From Ignavibacteria bacterium (GTDB lineage Bacteria; Bacteroidota; Ignavibacteria; Ignavibacteriales; Ignavibacteriaceae), in contig JAOTUT010000116.1 of the NCBI GenBank assembly GCA_029863735.1, forward strand, positions 1-5,691: DNA of 5,691 nt, read 5' to 3'. Both the position numbers and the translations under genes were made by a program. Under the pieces are notes generated by a model. That model saw only the letters and a list, made by a program, of their open reading frames with translations. It made no database searches and had not been told where the DNA came from. Below are positions 1-5,691 of the stretch, one piece after another; the stretch's first letter is position 1; each line of letters starts with the position of its first letter.

Positions 1-18
1 ACTTGAACAAAATTCTTT

Positions 19-67
19 AAAAAAGAAAACCCCCGATTCATCCCTTAAAGTTTATGAAAAGGGGGTT
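19..67 (-). terminator. Intrinsic terminator of the ppiD-like gene
   Basis: The arms AACCCCC (28-34) and GGGGGTT (61-67) are perfect complements. Inside them TTCAT (37-41) can pair with ATGAA (54-58), across a small internal loop. Read on the minus strand, the second arm is followed by TTTTC and then six T residues, which is the expected U-tract. The hairpin begins about 17 bases after the TAG stop of the minus-strand gene. On the plus strand no T-tract follows the hairpin, so it should act only for minus-strand transcripts. The bases to its left (1-18) show nothing I can name. Confidence 0.8.
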
Positions 68-84
68 GAAAAACAGAATTTCTT

Positions 85-2175
85 CTAATAACCGTAGAAC
101 ATATATCTCTTATCTTCAATATTTGCTTTCTCTTTGATTTCAGCAATCCAGGTGGCCAATGCTGCAGATTTCTTCTCCTGGTATAAGTTATTTCTAAGTG
201 TAGCAATTTGAGCCTGGAAAGCAGTTGAGTCAAAGGGAGTTTTCTCTAAAATATGAATTGTGTAATAACCTCTCAATCCTTTAACAGGTTCAGATGTTTC
301 TCCGACTTTCATACTAAGTGCTGTGAAGATAAAAGCATTATCTTTTCCTATCATAGGAATCGATGACGCTGAATTAAATCTTCCGGTATTACCAACCTGT
401 ATTCTTGAATCTACTTGTTTTAATTTATTCAAATCATTGTCAGCCTTTTTCATATCTTCCAATGCAAGTTGTAGTGTCTTTTCATACTGTCGTTCAATAA
501 CAAGCAACTGCCTAACTTTTGGTTGAACATCTTCAAATTTTTCGAGACCATCAGAAATAACTTCCGAAACCTGGGCAACAACATAACCGGTTGGCATTCT
601 ATAAACATCACTAATAGAATTCAAACTGTTTTCAAACGCAAAGTTCACAAGTCTCTTATTCGCACCGAGACCAGGAATTGAAGCGCTCTTTAAAGCAAAA
701 TTGCCACTTTCCTGTATTGCATAACCCATAAGCTCTGCTTCTTTTTCAAAACTATTTTTTTGAGCAAGATATGAAAAATCATTGGCGGAAGTCATTTTTG
801 CGTCACGTGTTGTGGCTGATTCCTGAACGGCATTAAGTATTCTCTCAACAATATATTTACTGGTTGACACATCAGTAACAAGAATGATATGGTAACCAAA
901 AGATGTTTTGACTGGTTTTTGAATTTCACCAACTTTGCCTGTAAAAGAAGCCTCATCGAATTCTTTAACCATCATTCCTTTACCAAACCATCCAAGATCA
1001 CCACCATTTTTTGCGGAACCGGGATCCTTGGAGAATTCCATTGCCATTTTAGAAAAATCGGCACCATTATTTAGTTCACTATAAATTCTATTAGCTTCTG
1101 CCAGATTTGCTTCGTCATCTCCCATTTGAGATATTAAGATATGTGATGCTCTTACAAATTTTTCATTTGACGGAATGACATTTAACAGGTGGTATAAATC
1201 AAAGCCACCGGACATTGATGGAAATGGGCCATCTATTGCACCTTTATTGGCAACTCTAAATGCTTTAATTGCTTCATTTGAAAGTTGATTTACTGTGAAT
1301 GTATCAACTGCATAAGGAGCTTCGGAATAAATTTCAACAAAATATTTAAAGTCGGATGTATCACTTTCCGCCATCCGTTTAACGTTTTCCAGATTTTTGA
1401 TAACCAGCATGCTATCTGCATGAGAAGGTTCATTCTTGAAAAATACGTACCTCAGTTTTCTTTGTGCATTCACTTTAAATTTATCCGGATTATCATCATA
1501 AAACTTTCGTAAATCATCTTCGGTAATTTTTAAAACAGAATCAGGGAAAAGTGCATTTGCGAAAAGAGCATACTGAGCATCCATATAAGTGTTCTGTTGA
1601 ATGAATTTTCTTTCAATTTCATCTTCGCCCAAAGTAATACCTGCTTCTAATAAACTTTGAAGTTTTTCTCTGTATCTGCTCTGTCTTACGAATTCCTCTG
1701 TCTGCAAAAGTATCTGTTCATTCTGCGGATTGAAAATTGCTTCTTCGTACATCTGGCGGTTAAATCTGCCTAGCGAATCAATAAAGTTTTGTTTGAGAAA
1801 TTCAGGAGGATCTTCACCTAAAATAATATCCTTTACTTCCTGATCACTAACCGTAATTCCTAGTCTCTGTACTTCCTGCTCAATTAATTTTTCAGTAACA
1901 ATACTTTCCCAAACCTGATCTCTGAATTGATCGAATTGTTCTTCCGGAATGTCATTACCCGTTTGCTGCTTTTGTGTTTCCCTCTGTCTTTCAACAGCTC
2001 CCTGAAATTCCTGATACGAAACTTCTACGCCATTAATTGAACCAACGTAATTAGTCTTGCCACCAAGTGCCTCAAGTACATTAGAGTCAGAAATAACCAT
2101 AAAAAGTACAAATAAAGCGCCAACTGTAATTATAAAGGCAGGGGCTAAACTTCTCATTTTGGCCATCATTGCCAT
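85..2175 (-). CDS. ppiD: PpiD/SurA-type membrane-anchored peptidyl-prolyl isomerase
   Basis: This 696-residue protein is probably a periplasmic folding chaperone with cis-trans prolyl isomerase activity, held in the inner membrane by one N-terminal helix. A short basic start is followed by a hydrophobic segment at about residues 11-29, then a SurA/PpiD-type N-terminal chaperone region (about 45-235). A well-kept parvulin domain lies at about 341-436. It has the expected pocket residues: H345 (in RASHIL), D384 where parvulins have Cys or Asp, M402, F406, and F426/H429 in the FGYH motif. A degenerate parvulin-like copy precedes it (about 238-335), and two half-module repeats follow (about 483-645). 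The length fits Bacteroidota PpiD proteins; E. coli PpiD is somewhat shorter. The start at [10 protein letters not shown] is supported by GGAGA ten bases upstream. The gene is divergent from the regulator gene and ends just before a terminator, so it is probably monocistronic. A PrsA/SurA-like name is the alternative; the membrane anchor favours PpiD. Confidence 0.88.
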   Translation of the reverse strand: MAMMAKMRSLAPAFIITVGALFVLFMVISDSNVLEALGGKTNYVGSINGVEVSYQEFQGAVERQRETQKQQTGNDIPEEQFDQFRDQVWESIVTEKLIEQEVQRLGITVSDQEVKDIILGEDPPEFLKQNFIDSLGRFNRQMYEEAIFNPQNEQILLQTEEFVRQSRYREKLQSLLEAGITLGEDEIERKFIQQNTYMDAQYALFANALFPDSVLKITEDDLRKFYDDNPDKFKVNAQRKLRYVFFKNEPSHADSMLVIKNLENVKRMAESDTSDFKYFVEIYSEAPYAVDTFTVNQLSNEAIKAFRVANKGAIDGPFPSMSGGFDLYHLLNVIPSNEKFVRASHILISQMGDDEANLAEANRIYSELNNGADFSKMAMEFSKDPGSAKNGGDLGWFGKGMMVKEFDEASFTGKVGEIQKPVKTSFGYHIILVTDVSTSKYIVERILNAVQESATTRDAKMTSANDFSYLAQKNSFEKEAELMGYAIQESGNFALKSASIPGLGANKRLVNFAFENSLNSISDVYRMPTGYVVAQVSEVISDGLEKFEDVQPKVRQLLVIERQYEKTLQLALEDMKKADNDLNKLKQVDSRIQVGNTGRFNSASSIPMIGKDNAFIFTALSMKVGETSEPVKGLRGYYTIHILEKTPFDSTAFQAQIATLRNNLYQEKKSAALATWIAEIKEKANIEDKRYMFYGY

Positions 2176-2185
2176 ATCGTAAAAA

Positions 2186-2190
2186 TCTCC
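2186..2190 (-). promoter_or_regulatory. Ribosome binding site of the ppiD-like gene
   Basis: Read on the minus strand, GGAGA lies ten bases before the ATG at 2175. It supports the first ATG rather than the nearby internal Met codons at residues 3, 4 and 7. It is the clearest Shine-Dalgarno sequence in the window. Confidence 0.6.
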
Positions 2191-2214
2191 GTTTTTAATT
2201 CAAAAATAAGGATA

Positions 2215-2245
2215 CAAACATAGAGACAGACTGGTTAAAAATCAA
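2215..2245 (-). promoter_or_regulatory. Promoter of the ppiD-like gene
   Basis: On the minus strand TTGATT (2240-2245) is separated by exactly 17 bases from TATGTT (2217-2222). The latter extends to TATGTTTG (2215-2222), which matches the Bacteroidota minus-7 element TAnnTTTG. Transcription would begin near 2208-2210, giving a leader of about 33-35 bases that includes the GGAGA ribosome site. The match to two promoter models at once makes this the best promoter in the window. The call is by eye and not scored. Confidence 0.6.
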
Positions 2246-2263
2246 TTAAATTTGCTGTAACTT

Positions 2264-2283
2264 TTGATACCTTGAATTATCAA
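2264..2283. promoter_or_regulatory. Inverted repeat TTGATA-N8-TATCAA, possible operator
   Basis: A perfect six-base dyad lies between the two divergent promoters, just upstream of the putative minus-35 box of the regulator gene. The half-site resembles the TTGAT half-site of Fnr-family regulators. The spacing is wrong for a standard Fnr box, which has four bases between the five-base half-sites. The DNA is AT-rich, so chance is a real alternative. Confidence 0.3.
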
Positions 2284-2289
2284 TAAGAG

Positions 2290-2317
2290 TTGAATTCTTA
2301 AGAAACGAGGTTATATA
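2290..2317 (+). promoter_or_regulatory. Probable promoter of the Crp-like regulator gene
   Basis: TTGAAT (2290-2295) is followed after 16 bases by TATATA (2312-2317); a shifted TATATA at 2314-2319 gives a spacer of 18. Transcription would start near 2325, leaving a leader of about 40 bases. The spacer contains the palindrome TTCTTAAGAA. No TAnnTTTG element with a good partner was found for this gene, so the call rests on the sigma-70-like pattern alone. Confidence 0.4.
2295..2304. promoter_or_regulatory. Ten-base palindrome TTCTTAAGAA in the promoter spacer
   Basis: The sequence is a perfect palindrome placed between the candidate minus-35 and minus-10 boxes of the regulator gene. A protein bound there would block RNA polymerase, so it could be a repressor or autoregulatory site. 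No second copy was noticed in the other promoter regions of the window. Confidence 0.25.
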
Positions 2318-2339
2318 TAAATCTATAAGCTTATTTGAT

Positions 2340-2355
2340 TTTCAGACTACTGAAA
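2340..2355. promoter_or_regulatory. Inverted repeat TTTCAG-ACTA-CTGAAA in the regulator leader
   Basis: Two perfect six-base arms flank four bases and end ten bases before the regulator ATG at 2366. In DNA this could be an operator; in RNA it would be a small hairpin next to the start codon, where no Shine-Dalgarno sequence is present. The half-sites run TCA then TGA, opposite to the TGA-then-TCA order of Crp and Fnr boxes, so a standard Crp/Fnr site is unlikely. Confidence 0.35.
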
Positions 2356-2365
2356 CCTATTTTTC

Positions 2366-3088
2366 ATGACATCAATTAAAGATAAATTATTAAAAATCTT
2401 GGAAAAAGTTGAATTTTTAAAGAGTGTCCCGATTTTTTCGGAACTTAGGGATGAAACCCTTTCTCAATTATCAAAAACAGGATCAGTTCAGAGTTTTTCA
2501 AAAGATTCTATAATCCTTTCTGAGAAAGAAGCGGGTTCTGCTTTGTTCATAATTATTTCAGGAAAGGTTAAAATCTCAAGGATAAGTACAGAAGATAGTG
2601 ACAAAGAAGTTATACTCGCAATTCTAAATCCTTCTGATTTTTTTGGTGAAATGTCTCTGCTTGATGGTTTGGAAAGATCGGCAACAGCAACTGCAATGGA
2701 TGATTCAAAAATATTAATCATCCAGAGAATTGATTTTCTTCAACTTCTAAATGACCATCCTGAAGTTTCAATTGCCTTGTTGCAAGAAATGACTCAAAGG
2801 CTGAGAGCTGCAGGAATGAAAATAAAGGCTCTCTCACTTAAAGATGCTGAAGGAAAAGTTGCAACTGTTCTTCTTCAGTTGGCCGACGATATTGGAAAGA
2901 TTAAACACGGTGTAGTTGAAATTGAGAAACTACCATTCCAGCATGAACTGGCAAATATGGCCGGAACTTCAAGAGAAACTATATCACGCACTTTGCATGC
3001 ATTTGCAAAAAAAGGTCTTATCGAATTAGAAGGTTCAAAGTTAAGAATAGTTGAGTATGAAAAATTTAAAGAACTTTTCAGCTTATAA
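2366..3088 (+). CDS. Crp/Fnr-family transcriptional regulator
   Basis: This 240-residue cytoplasmic DNA-binding protein has the full Crp/Fnr layout. A cyclic-nucleotide-type beta-roll covers about residues 20-125, with the phosphate-binding cassette at 91-110 (GEM at 94-96, R104-S105, then ATATA). A dimerisation helix covers about 130-157, and a winged helix-turn-helix about 160-230. The recognition helix reads SRETISRTL (202-210), keeping the Arg-Glu-x-x-x-Arg pattern that reads DNA in CRP. An ungapped alignment to the CRP C-helix puts R145 at CRP R123, but A149 and G150 at T127 and S128, so the adenine contacts are lost. The protein has no cysteine, which excludes an Fnr-type iron-sulfur cluster. 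An in-frame stop at 2351-2353 makes this ATG the first possible Met start; there is no clear Shine-Dalgarno sequence. The family is certain; the ligand and targets are unknown. The gene is probably co-transcribed with the following phosphoesterase gene. Confidence 0.93.
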   Translation: MTSIKDKLLKILEKVEFLKSVPIFSELRDETLSQLSKTGSVQSFSKDSIILSEKEAGSALFIIISGKVKISRISTEDSDKEVILAILNPSDFFGEMSLLDGLERSATATAMDDSKILIIQRIDFLQLLNDHPEVSIALLQEMTQRLRAAGMKIKALSLKDAEGKVATVLLQLADDIGKIKHGVVEIEKLPFQHELANMAGTSRETISRTLHAFAKKGLIELEGSKLRIVEYEKFKELFSL

Positions 3089-3102
3089 AAAAAATCCTCG
3101 CG

Positions 3103-3933
3103 ATGACAATTAAAACAGATTTACATATGCACTCTTACTTCTCAGATGGTTATAACTCACCTGAAAAGCTAGTTGAAAAAGCAAAGAATCGAGGCATAAA
3201 AATTTTAAGTCTCACAGACCACGATAATGTAAACGGTATTTTTGAGGCTGCTGAATACGCAAAAAAATTTGATATGGAAATTATACCTGGAGTGGAAATC
3301 AGTAGTGATATTCGTGACACTGAAGTTCACATTCTGGGATATTTTGTCGATCCAAGGAATAAAGATCTTGAGCATTATCTGAATTTTTTCAGAGAAGAAA
3401 GATTAAAGCGTGCAATAAGGATAGTGAATAAGCTTAACATTTTAGGTCTGGATATTACATTAGATGATGTTATGGTATTCGCTAAAAATTCTGCAATTGG
3501 GAGACCACATATTGCACAGGCATTGCTCGCTAAAGGACAAGTCAAATCTTTCTTTGAGGCATTTTATAAGTTTATCGGAAACCACGCACCAGCTTATGAA
3601 CGCAAAGTTCACCTTTCCCCTCAAAGTGCATTCAAAATTATCAGCGATGCTGGTGGATTATCTTTTATTGCCCATCCGGGAAATATGCCTGAAATTCTCG
3701 TCAAAGAACTTATTGATGCCGGAGTTGATGGTATAGAAGTAATTCATCCCTCTCATTCACCTCAGCAGGTAAGATTTTACAGAGGAATAGTCAACGAATA
3801 TTTTCTGCTTGAATCAGGAGGTTCTGATTTTCATGGCGGCAAAAGAGAAGATGATGAAAATCTCGGTAAGTTCTATACTTCTTCCAAGGTTGTTGATACT
3901 ATGCGAACAAGGCTCGTTGGTAATATTGACTAA
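3103..3933 (+). CDS. PHP-domain phosphoesterase (RNase AM/YciV, TrpH-like family)
   Basis: This 276-residue protein is a metal-dependent phosphoesterase of the PHP family. The metal-binding residues are all visible: H8 and H10 in DLHMHSYFSDG, D15, H40 in TDHDN, E65 in PGVEIS, H76, H191 in FIAHPG, and D242/H244 in GSDFHG. The alpha-helical insertion between H76 and H191, including GRPHIA at 133-138, is typical of the YciV/TrpH group. Characterised members hydrolyse 3',5'-nucleoside bisphosphates such as pAp (Chromobacterium CV1693) or trim RNA 5' ends (E. coli RNase AM, YciV). The size is close to that of these enzymes, and no polymerase domain is attached. It starts 14 bases after the regulator gene, without a visible Shine-Dalgarno sequence, so the two are probably one operon. 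Which substrate it uses cannot be told from sequence. No motif residue is missing, so it should be active. Confidence 0.9.
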   Translation: MTIKTDLHMHSYFSDGYNSPEKLVEKAKNRGIKILSLTDHDNVNGIFEAAEYAKKFDMEIIPGVEISSDIRDTEVHILGYFVDPRNKDLEHYLNFFREERLKRAIRIVNKLNILGLDITLDDVMVFAKNSAIGRPHIAQALLAKGQVKSFFEAFYKFIGNHAPAYERKVHLSPQSAFKIISDAGGLSFIAHPGNMPEILVKELIDAGVDGIEVIHPSHSPQQVRFYRGIVNEYFLLESGGSDFHGGKREDDENLGKFYTSSKVVDTMRTRLVGNID

Positions 3934-3975
3934 ATCCGGAGCTATTTTTTAGACTTTCAAACCTGATTATTTTTT

Positions 3976-4007
3976 TTAACTTTCGCTTACCATAAAACTT
4001 ATATTTG
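3976..4007 (+). promoter_or_regulatory. Bacteroidota-like promoter of the propeller-protein gene
   Basis: TATATTTG (4000-4007) matches the Bacteroidota minus-7 element TAnnTTTG exactly. A T-rich stretch precedes it, with TTAACT (3976-3981) eighteen bases before TATATT as the best upstream box; a true TTTG at minus 33 is missing. Transcription would start near 4013, about 49 bases before the ATG. The rest of the 128-base gap (3934-4061) contains a run of eight T residues at 3970-3977 and nothing else I can name. Confidence 0.45.
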
Positions 4008-4049
4008 AAGAGGTACGATAAGCATATTTCTACGCTTAACTCACAATTT

Positions 4050-4060
4050 GAGAGAAGGAA
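4050..4060 (+). promoter_or_regulatory. Purine-rich ribosome site of the propeller-protein gene
   Basis: GAGAGAAGGAA lies directly before the ATG at 4062. GAGAG is seven bases away, while AAGGA is only two bases away, closer than usual. Together with the signal peptide and an in-frame stop at 3993-3995 it supports this start. Confidence 0.4.
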
Positions 4061-4061
4061 A

Positions 4062-5691
4062 ATGAGAATTTTATTTTTTTTGTTAATCGTACCGACCATT
4101 ATCTCAACAATATCGGCACAGCAATTCACTAACTGGCAAAATTATACAGCTTTAAAAAATGTTTCGGATATTACAATTATCAACGACGGTTTTTGGAGTG
4201 CTGCTAGCGGGGGTGCTTTTCAATACTCAAACACAACGAATCAATTTTATACCCTTCACAAATCTGAAGGTTTAGAAGGCAACTCTCTTTCTTCGGTAAT
4301 TGAAGATAAATTTGGAAGAACCTGGTTTGGCAGCATTGAAGGTATAATTGATATTTACAACATTGATGATAATAGCTTTGATATAATTCTCGATATTTAC
4401 AATTCAAATCAAATCAATAAAAAAATTAATGATCTCTCCTCCTCCGGTGACACAATAATTGTTTCGTCAGATTTTGGTGTATCTCTCATAAACGTTAACA
4501 ATTTTCTGTTTTATGATACATTCTTCAAGTTTGGTTCTTTCCCTTCAAACACAAAAGTCAACAGCACTTTAAAAACTGGTTTATTCTATGTTTGCACTGA
4601 TGCGGGAATTGCCATTCAAAAACCCAGTGCTGTTAACCTCTCGGCCCCCGAATCCTGGGATGTTTATTCAACTGTTCAAGGACTTCCATCAAATAAAACA
4701 TTAAAAGCAGGAGTATATCAGAACACTCTTGTAGTCGGTACAGATAATGGGTTTTCACAATTTGTTAATAATACCTGGAACAATTTTATAATAGAACTTG
4801 TCAATAAAAATATCAGTGATTTTCAGGTCAATGGTGACTCAATTCTGATTCTATCGGAAAACAATATTTATCTTTACAACAACAGCATTCTTAACTTATT
4901 ATACAGTTCTTCTGTACCTCTCTCAAAAATTGAGTTCCAGGAAAATTATGGAATTGTTTGTGCAAGCGATAATGGATCACTCTTTTTAAATGCTCAGCTT
5001 GCTGGAGACTTCCTATCTCCAAATGCTCCTCCGGTAAATCAATTTCCGAGCATGAGCGTTGATGTAAACGGGACATTCTGGTCGGCTAGCGGAAAAGATG
5101 TTACCGGTGTTGGGTATTATACTTATAAAGAAGATACCTGGAATTTTTACAACACAGCAAATACTTCTGAATTACCTACCAATGCAGTTTATTATGCTTA
5201 CACTTCGGGCACTACAGCGTACCTTGGTGGCTGGGGTTACGGTTTTCTTGAAGTGACTGGTAATAGTAAAAAACTTTTCAACCGAGCAAACACCGGAATG
5301 CAGGGAGTTCCGCAGAACCCTGATTTCCTGGTTATTACAGGGTTTGGTAAAGATTCCCGTAACAATTTATGGGTGCTTAACTATTGGGCAGTTGATAATA
5401 AAACTTTATCAATGCAAACACCAGATAGCACCTGGTATCATTTCATAATTCCTGCTGCACAAGGCAGAACTTTATTAGGTAACGAAAACCTTGCAATCGA
5501 TCCTTATGATACCAAATGGCTTAGCTGTGCGGACCCGTCAAGATTGGGTGTGTTCTATTTCAATGAAAATAAAACTTATACTGATCCATCTGATGACCGA
5601 TCAGATTACCTGACTACTTCAGATGGTTTGAACACAAATGATATAAGTGACCTTGTAGTTGACAAAAGAGGAGATGTGTGGGTTGCTACAA
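4062..5691 (+). CDS. Exported double beta-propeller protein, PorZ-like (3' end cut by window)
   Basis: The reading frame is open from the ATG to the window edge (543 codons plus one base). Residues 1-19 form a signal peptide (MRILFFLLIV, cleavage after ISA and before QQF), so the protein is exported. The mature part shows blade repeats of the two-component-regulator-propeller type, for example EDKFGRTWFGSIEG (81-94), SSDFGVSL (135-142), CTDAGIAI (178-185), GTDNGFSQ (226-233) and ASDNGSLF (301-308). The repeat period is near 45 residues and fits seven blades up to about residue 310. A second series starts near 335 (FWSASG) and ends with DKRGDVWVAT at the edge. Two propellers after a signal peptide is the layout of PorZ, which acts at the cell surface in type IX secretion; other type IX substrates also use such propellers. 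The deciding part, a beta-sandwich and C-terminal sorting domain, lies outside the window. It has its own promoter. Confidence 0.82.
   Translation, partial: MRILFFLLIVPTIISTISAQQFTNWQNYTALKNVSDITIINDGFWSAASGGAFQYSNTTNQFYTLHKSEGLEGNSLSSVIEDKFGRTWFGSIEGIIDIYNIDDNSFDIILDIYNSNQINKKINDLSSSGDTIIVSSDFGVSLINVNNFLFYDTFFKFGSFPSNTKVNSTLKTGLFYVCTDAGIAIQKPSAVNLSAPESWDVYSTVQGLPSNKTLKAGVYQNTLVVGTDNGFSQFVNNTWNNFIIELVNKNISDFQVNGDSILILSENNIYLYNNSILNLLYSSSVPLSKIEFQENYGIVCASDNGSLFLNAQLAGDFLSPNAPPVNQFPSMSVDVNGTFWSASGKDVTGVGYYTYKEDTWNFYNTANTSELPTNAVYYAYTSGTTAYLGGWGYGFLEVTGNSKKLFNRANTGMQGVPQNPDFLVITGFGKDSRNNLWVLNYWAVDNKTLSMQTPDSTWYHFIIPAAQGRTLLGNENLAIDPYDTKWLSCADPSRLGVFYFNENKTYTDPSDDRSDYLTTSDGLNTNDISDLVVDKRGDVWVAT

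Noticed and set aside
2247..2254. TAAATTTG as a plus-strand Bacteroidota minus-7 element for the regulator gene
   Set aside because: No TTG-type box lies at the required distance upstream, and it would give a leader of over 100 bases.
2272..2283. TTGA-ATTA-TCAA as an Fnr/Crp box
   Set aside because: Known Crp and Fnr boxes have six bases between TGA and TCA; here there are four, so the half-sites would face the dimer wrongly. It is also part of the larger TTGATA dyad.
3930..3977. Possible terminator after the PHP gene (CTAAA...TTTAG and T-runs at 3945-3950 and 3970-3977)
   Set aside because: The only stem is a weak, A/T-rich five-base pairing that includes the stop codon, and no GC-rich hairpin precedes either T-run. 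I cannot support an intrinsic terminator here.
3985..4023. Imperfect dyad GCTTA...TAAGC with TACC...GGTA inside
   Set aside because: The two pairings compete for the same bases and the loop is long and AT-rich; it overlaps the candidate promoter and is most simply chance.
3984..4038. Direct repeat CGCTTA (3984-3989 and 4033-4038)
   Set aside because: Six bases repeated once over about 50 bases is expected by chance and has no matching context.
3899..4129. Minus-strand open frame of 76 codons across the gap between the PHP and propeller genes
   Set aside because: It overlaps the ends of both well-supported genes, has no recognisable motif and reads through the promoter and signal-peptide region.
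5042..5100. Possible frameshift or stop in the long right-hand reading frame
   Set aside because: Codon-by-codon reading from 4062 to 5691 gives no stop and continuous blade motifs, so the gene is intact as far as it can be seen.

Overview
The window holds two complete plus-strand genes, one complete minus-strand gene and the first 543 codons of a fourth gene that runs off the right edge. The DNA is AT-rich. The combination of a large PpiD-type foldase, a two-propeller protein of the kind linked to type IX secretion (PorZ-like), TAnnTTTG promoter elements and weak use of Shine-Dalgarno sequences points to the Bacteroidota/Ignavibacteriota/Chlorobiota group. An Ignavibacteria-type genome is my best guess, but no marker gene here fixes the taxon.

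Layout: positions 19-67 form an intrinsic terminator for the minus-strand gene. Positions 85-2175 (minus) encode a membrane-anchored peptidyl-prolyl isomerase of the PpiD/SurA type. Positions 2176-2365 are a divergent promoter region with a good minus-strand promoter, a plausible plus-strand promoter and three small dyads. Positions 2366-3088 encode a Crp/Fnr-family regulator. It is followed after 14 bases by a PHP-domain phosphoesterase at 3103-3933, probably in the same operon. Positions 3934-4061 carry a Bacteroidota-like promoter for the last gene. From 4062 to the edge there is an exported protein built of a complete, apparently seven-bladed beta-propeller and most of a second one.

Working together: the PpiD-like protein and the propeller protein are both envelope proteins, one a periplasmic folding factor and the other probably a type IX secretion component or substrate. 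The regulator and the phosphoesterase look like a small nucleotide-related unit. The regulator keeps the phosphate/ribose pocket of cyclic-nucleotide receptors but lacks the adenine-contacting residues of E. coli CRP and any Fnr-type cysteine. The phosphoesterase belongs to the family that hydrolyses 3',5'-nucleoside bisphosphates or short RNA. A functional link between them is inference from gene order only.

I found no mobile element, CRISPR array, RNA gene or clearly new system. The points most worth a second look are the unknown ligand of the regulator and its pairing with the phosphoesterase, the repeated parvulin-like modules in the foldase, the dyads in the divergent promoter region, and the PorZ-like propeller protein.
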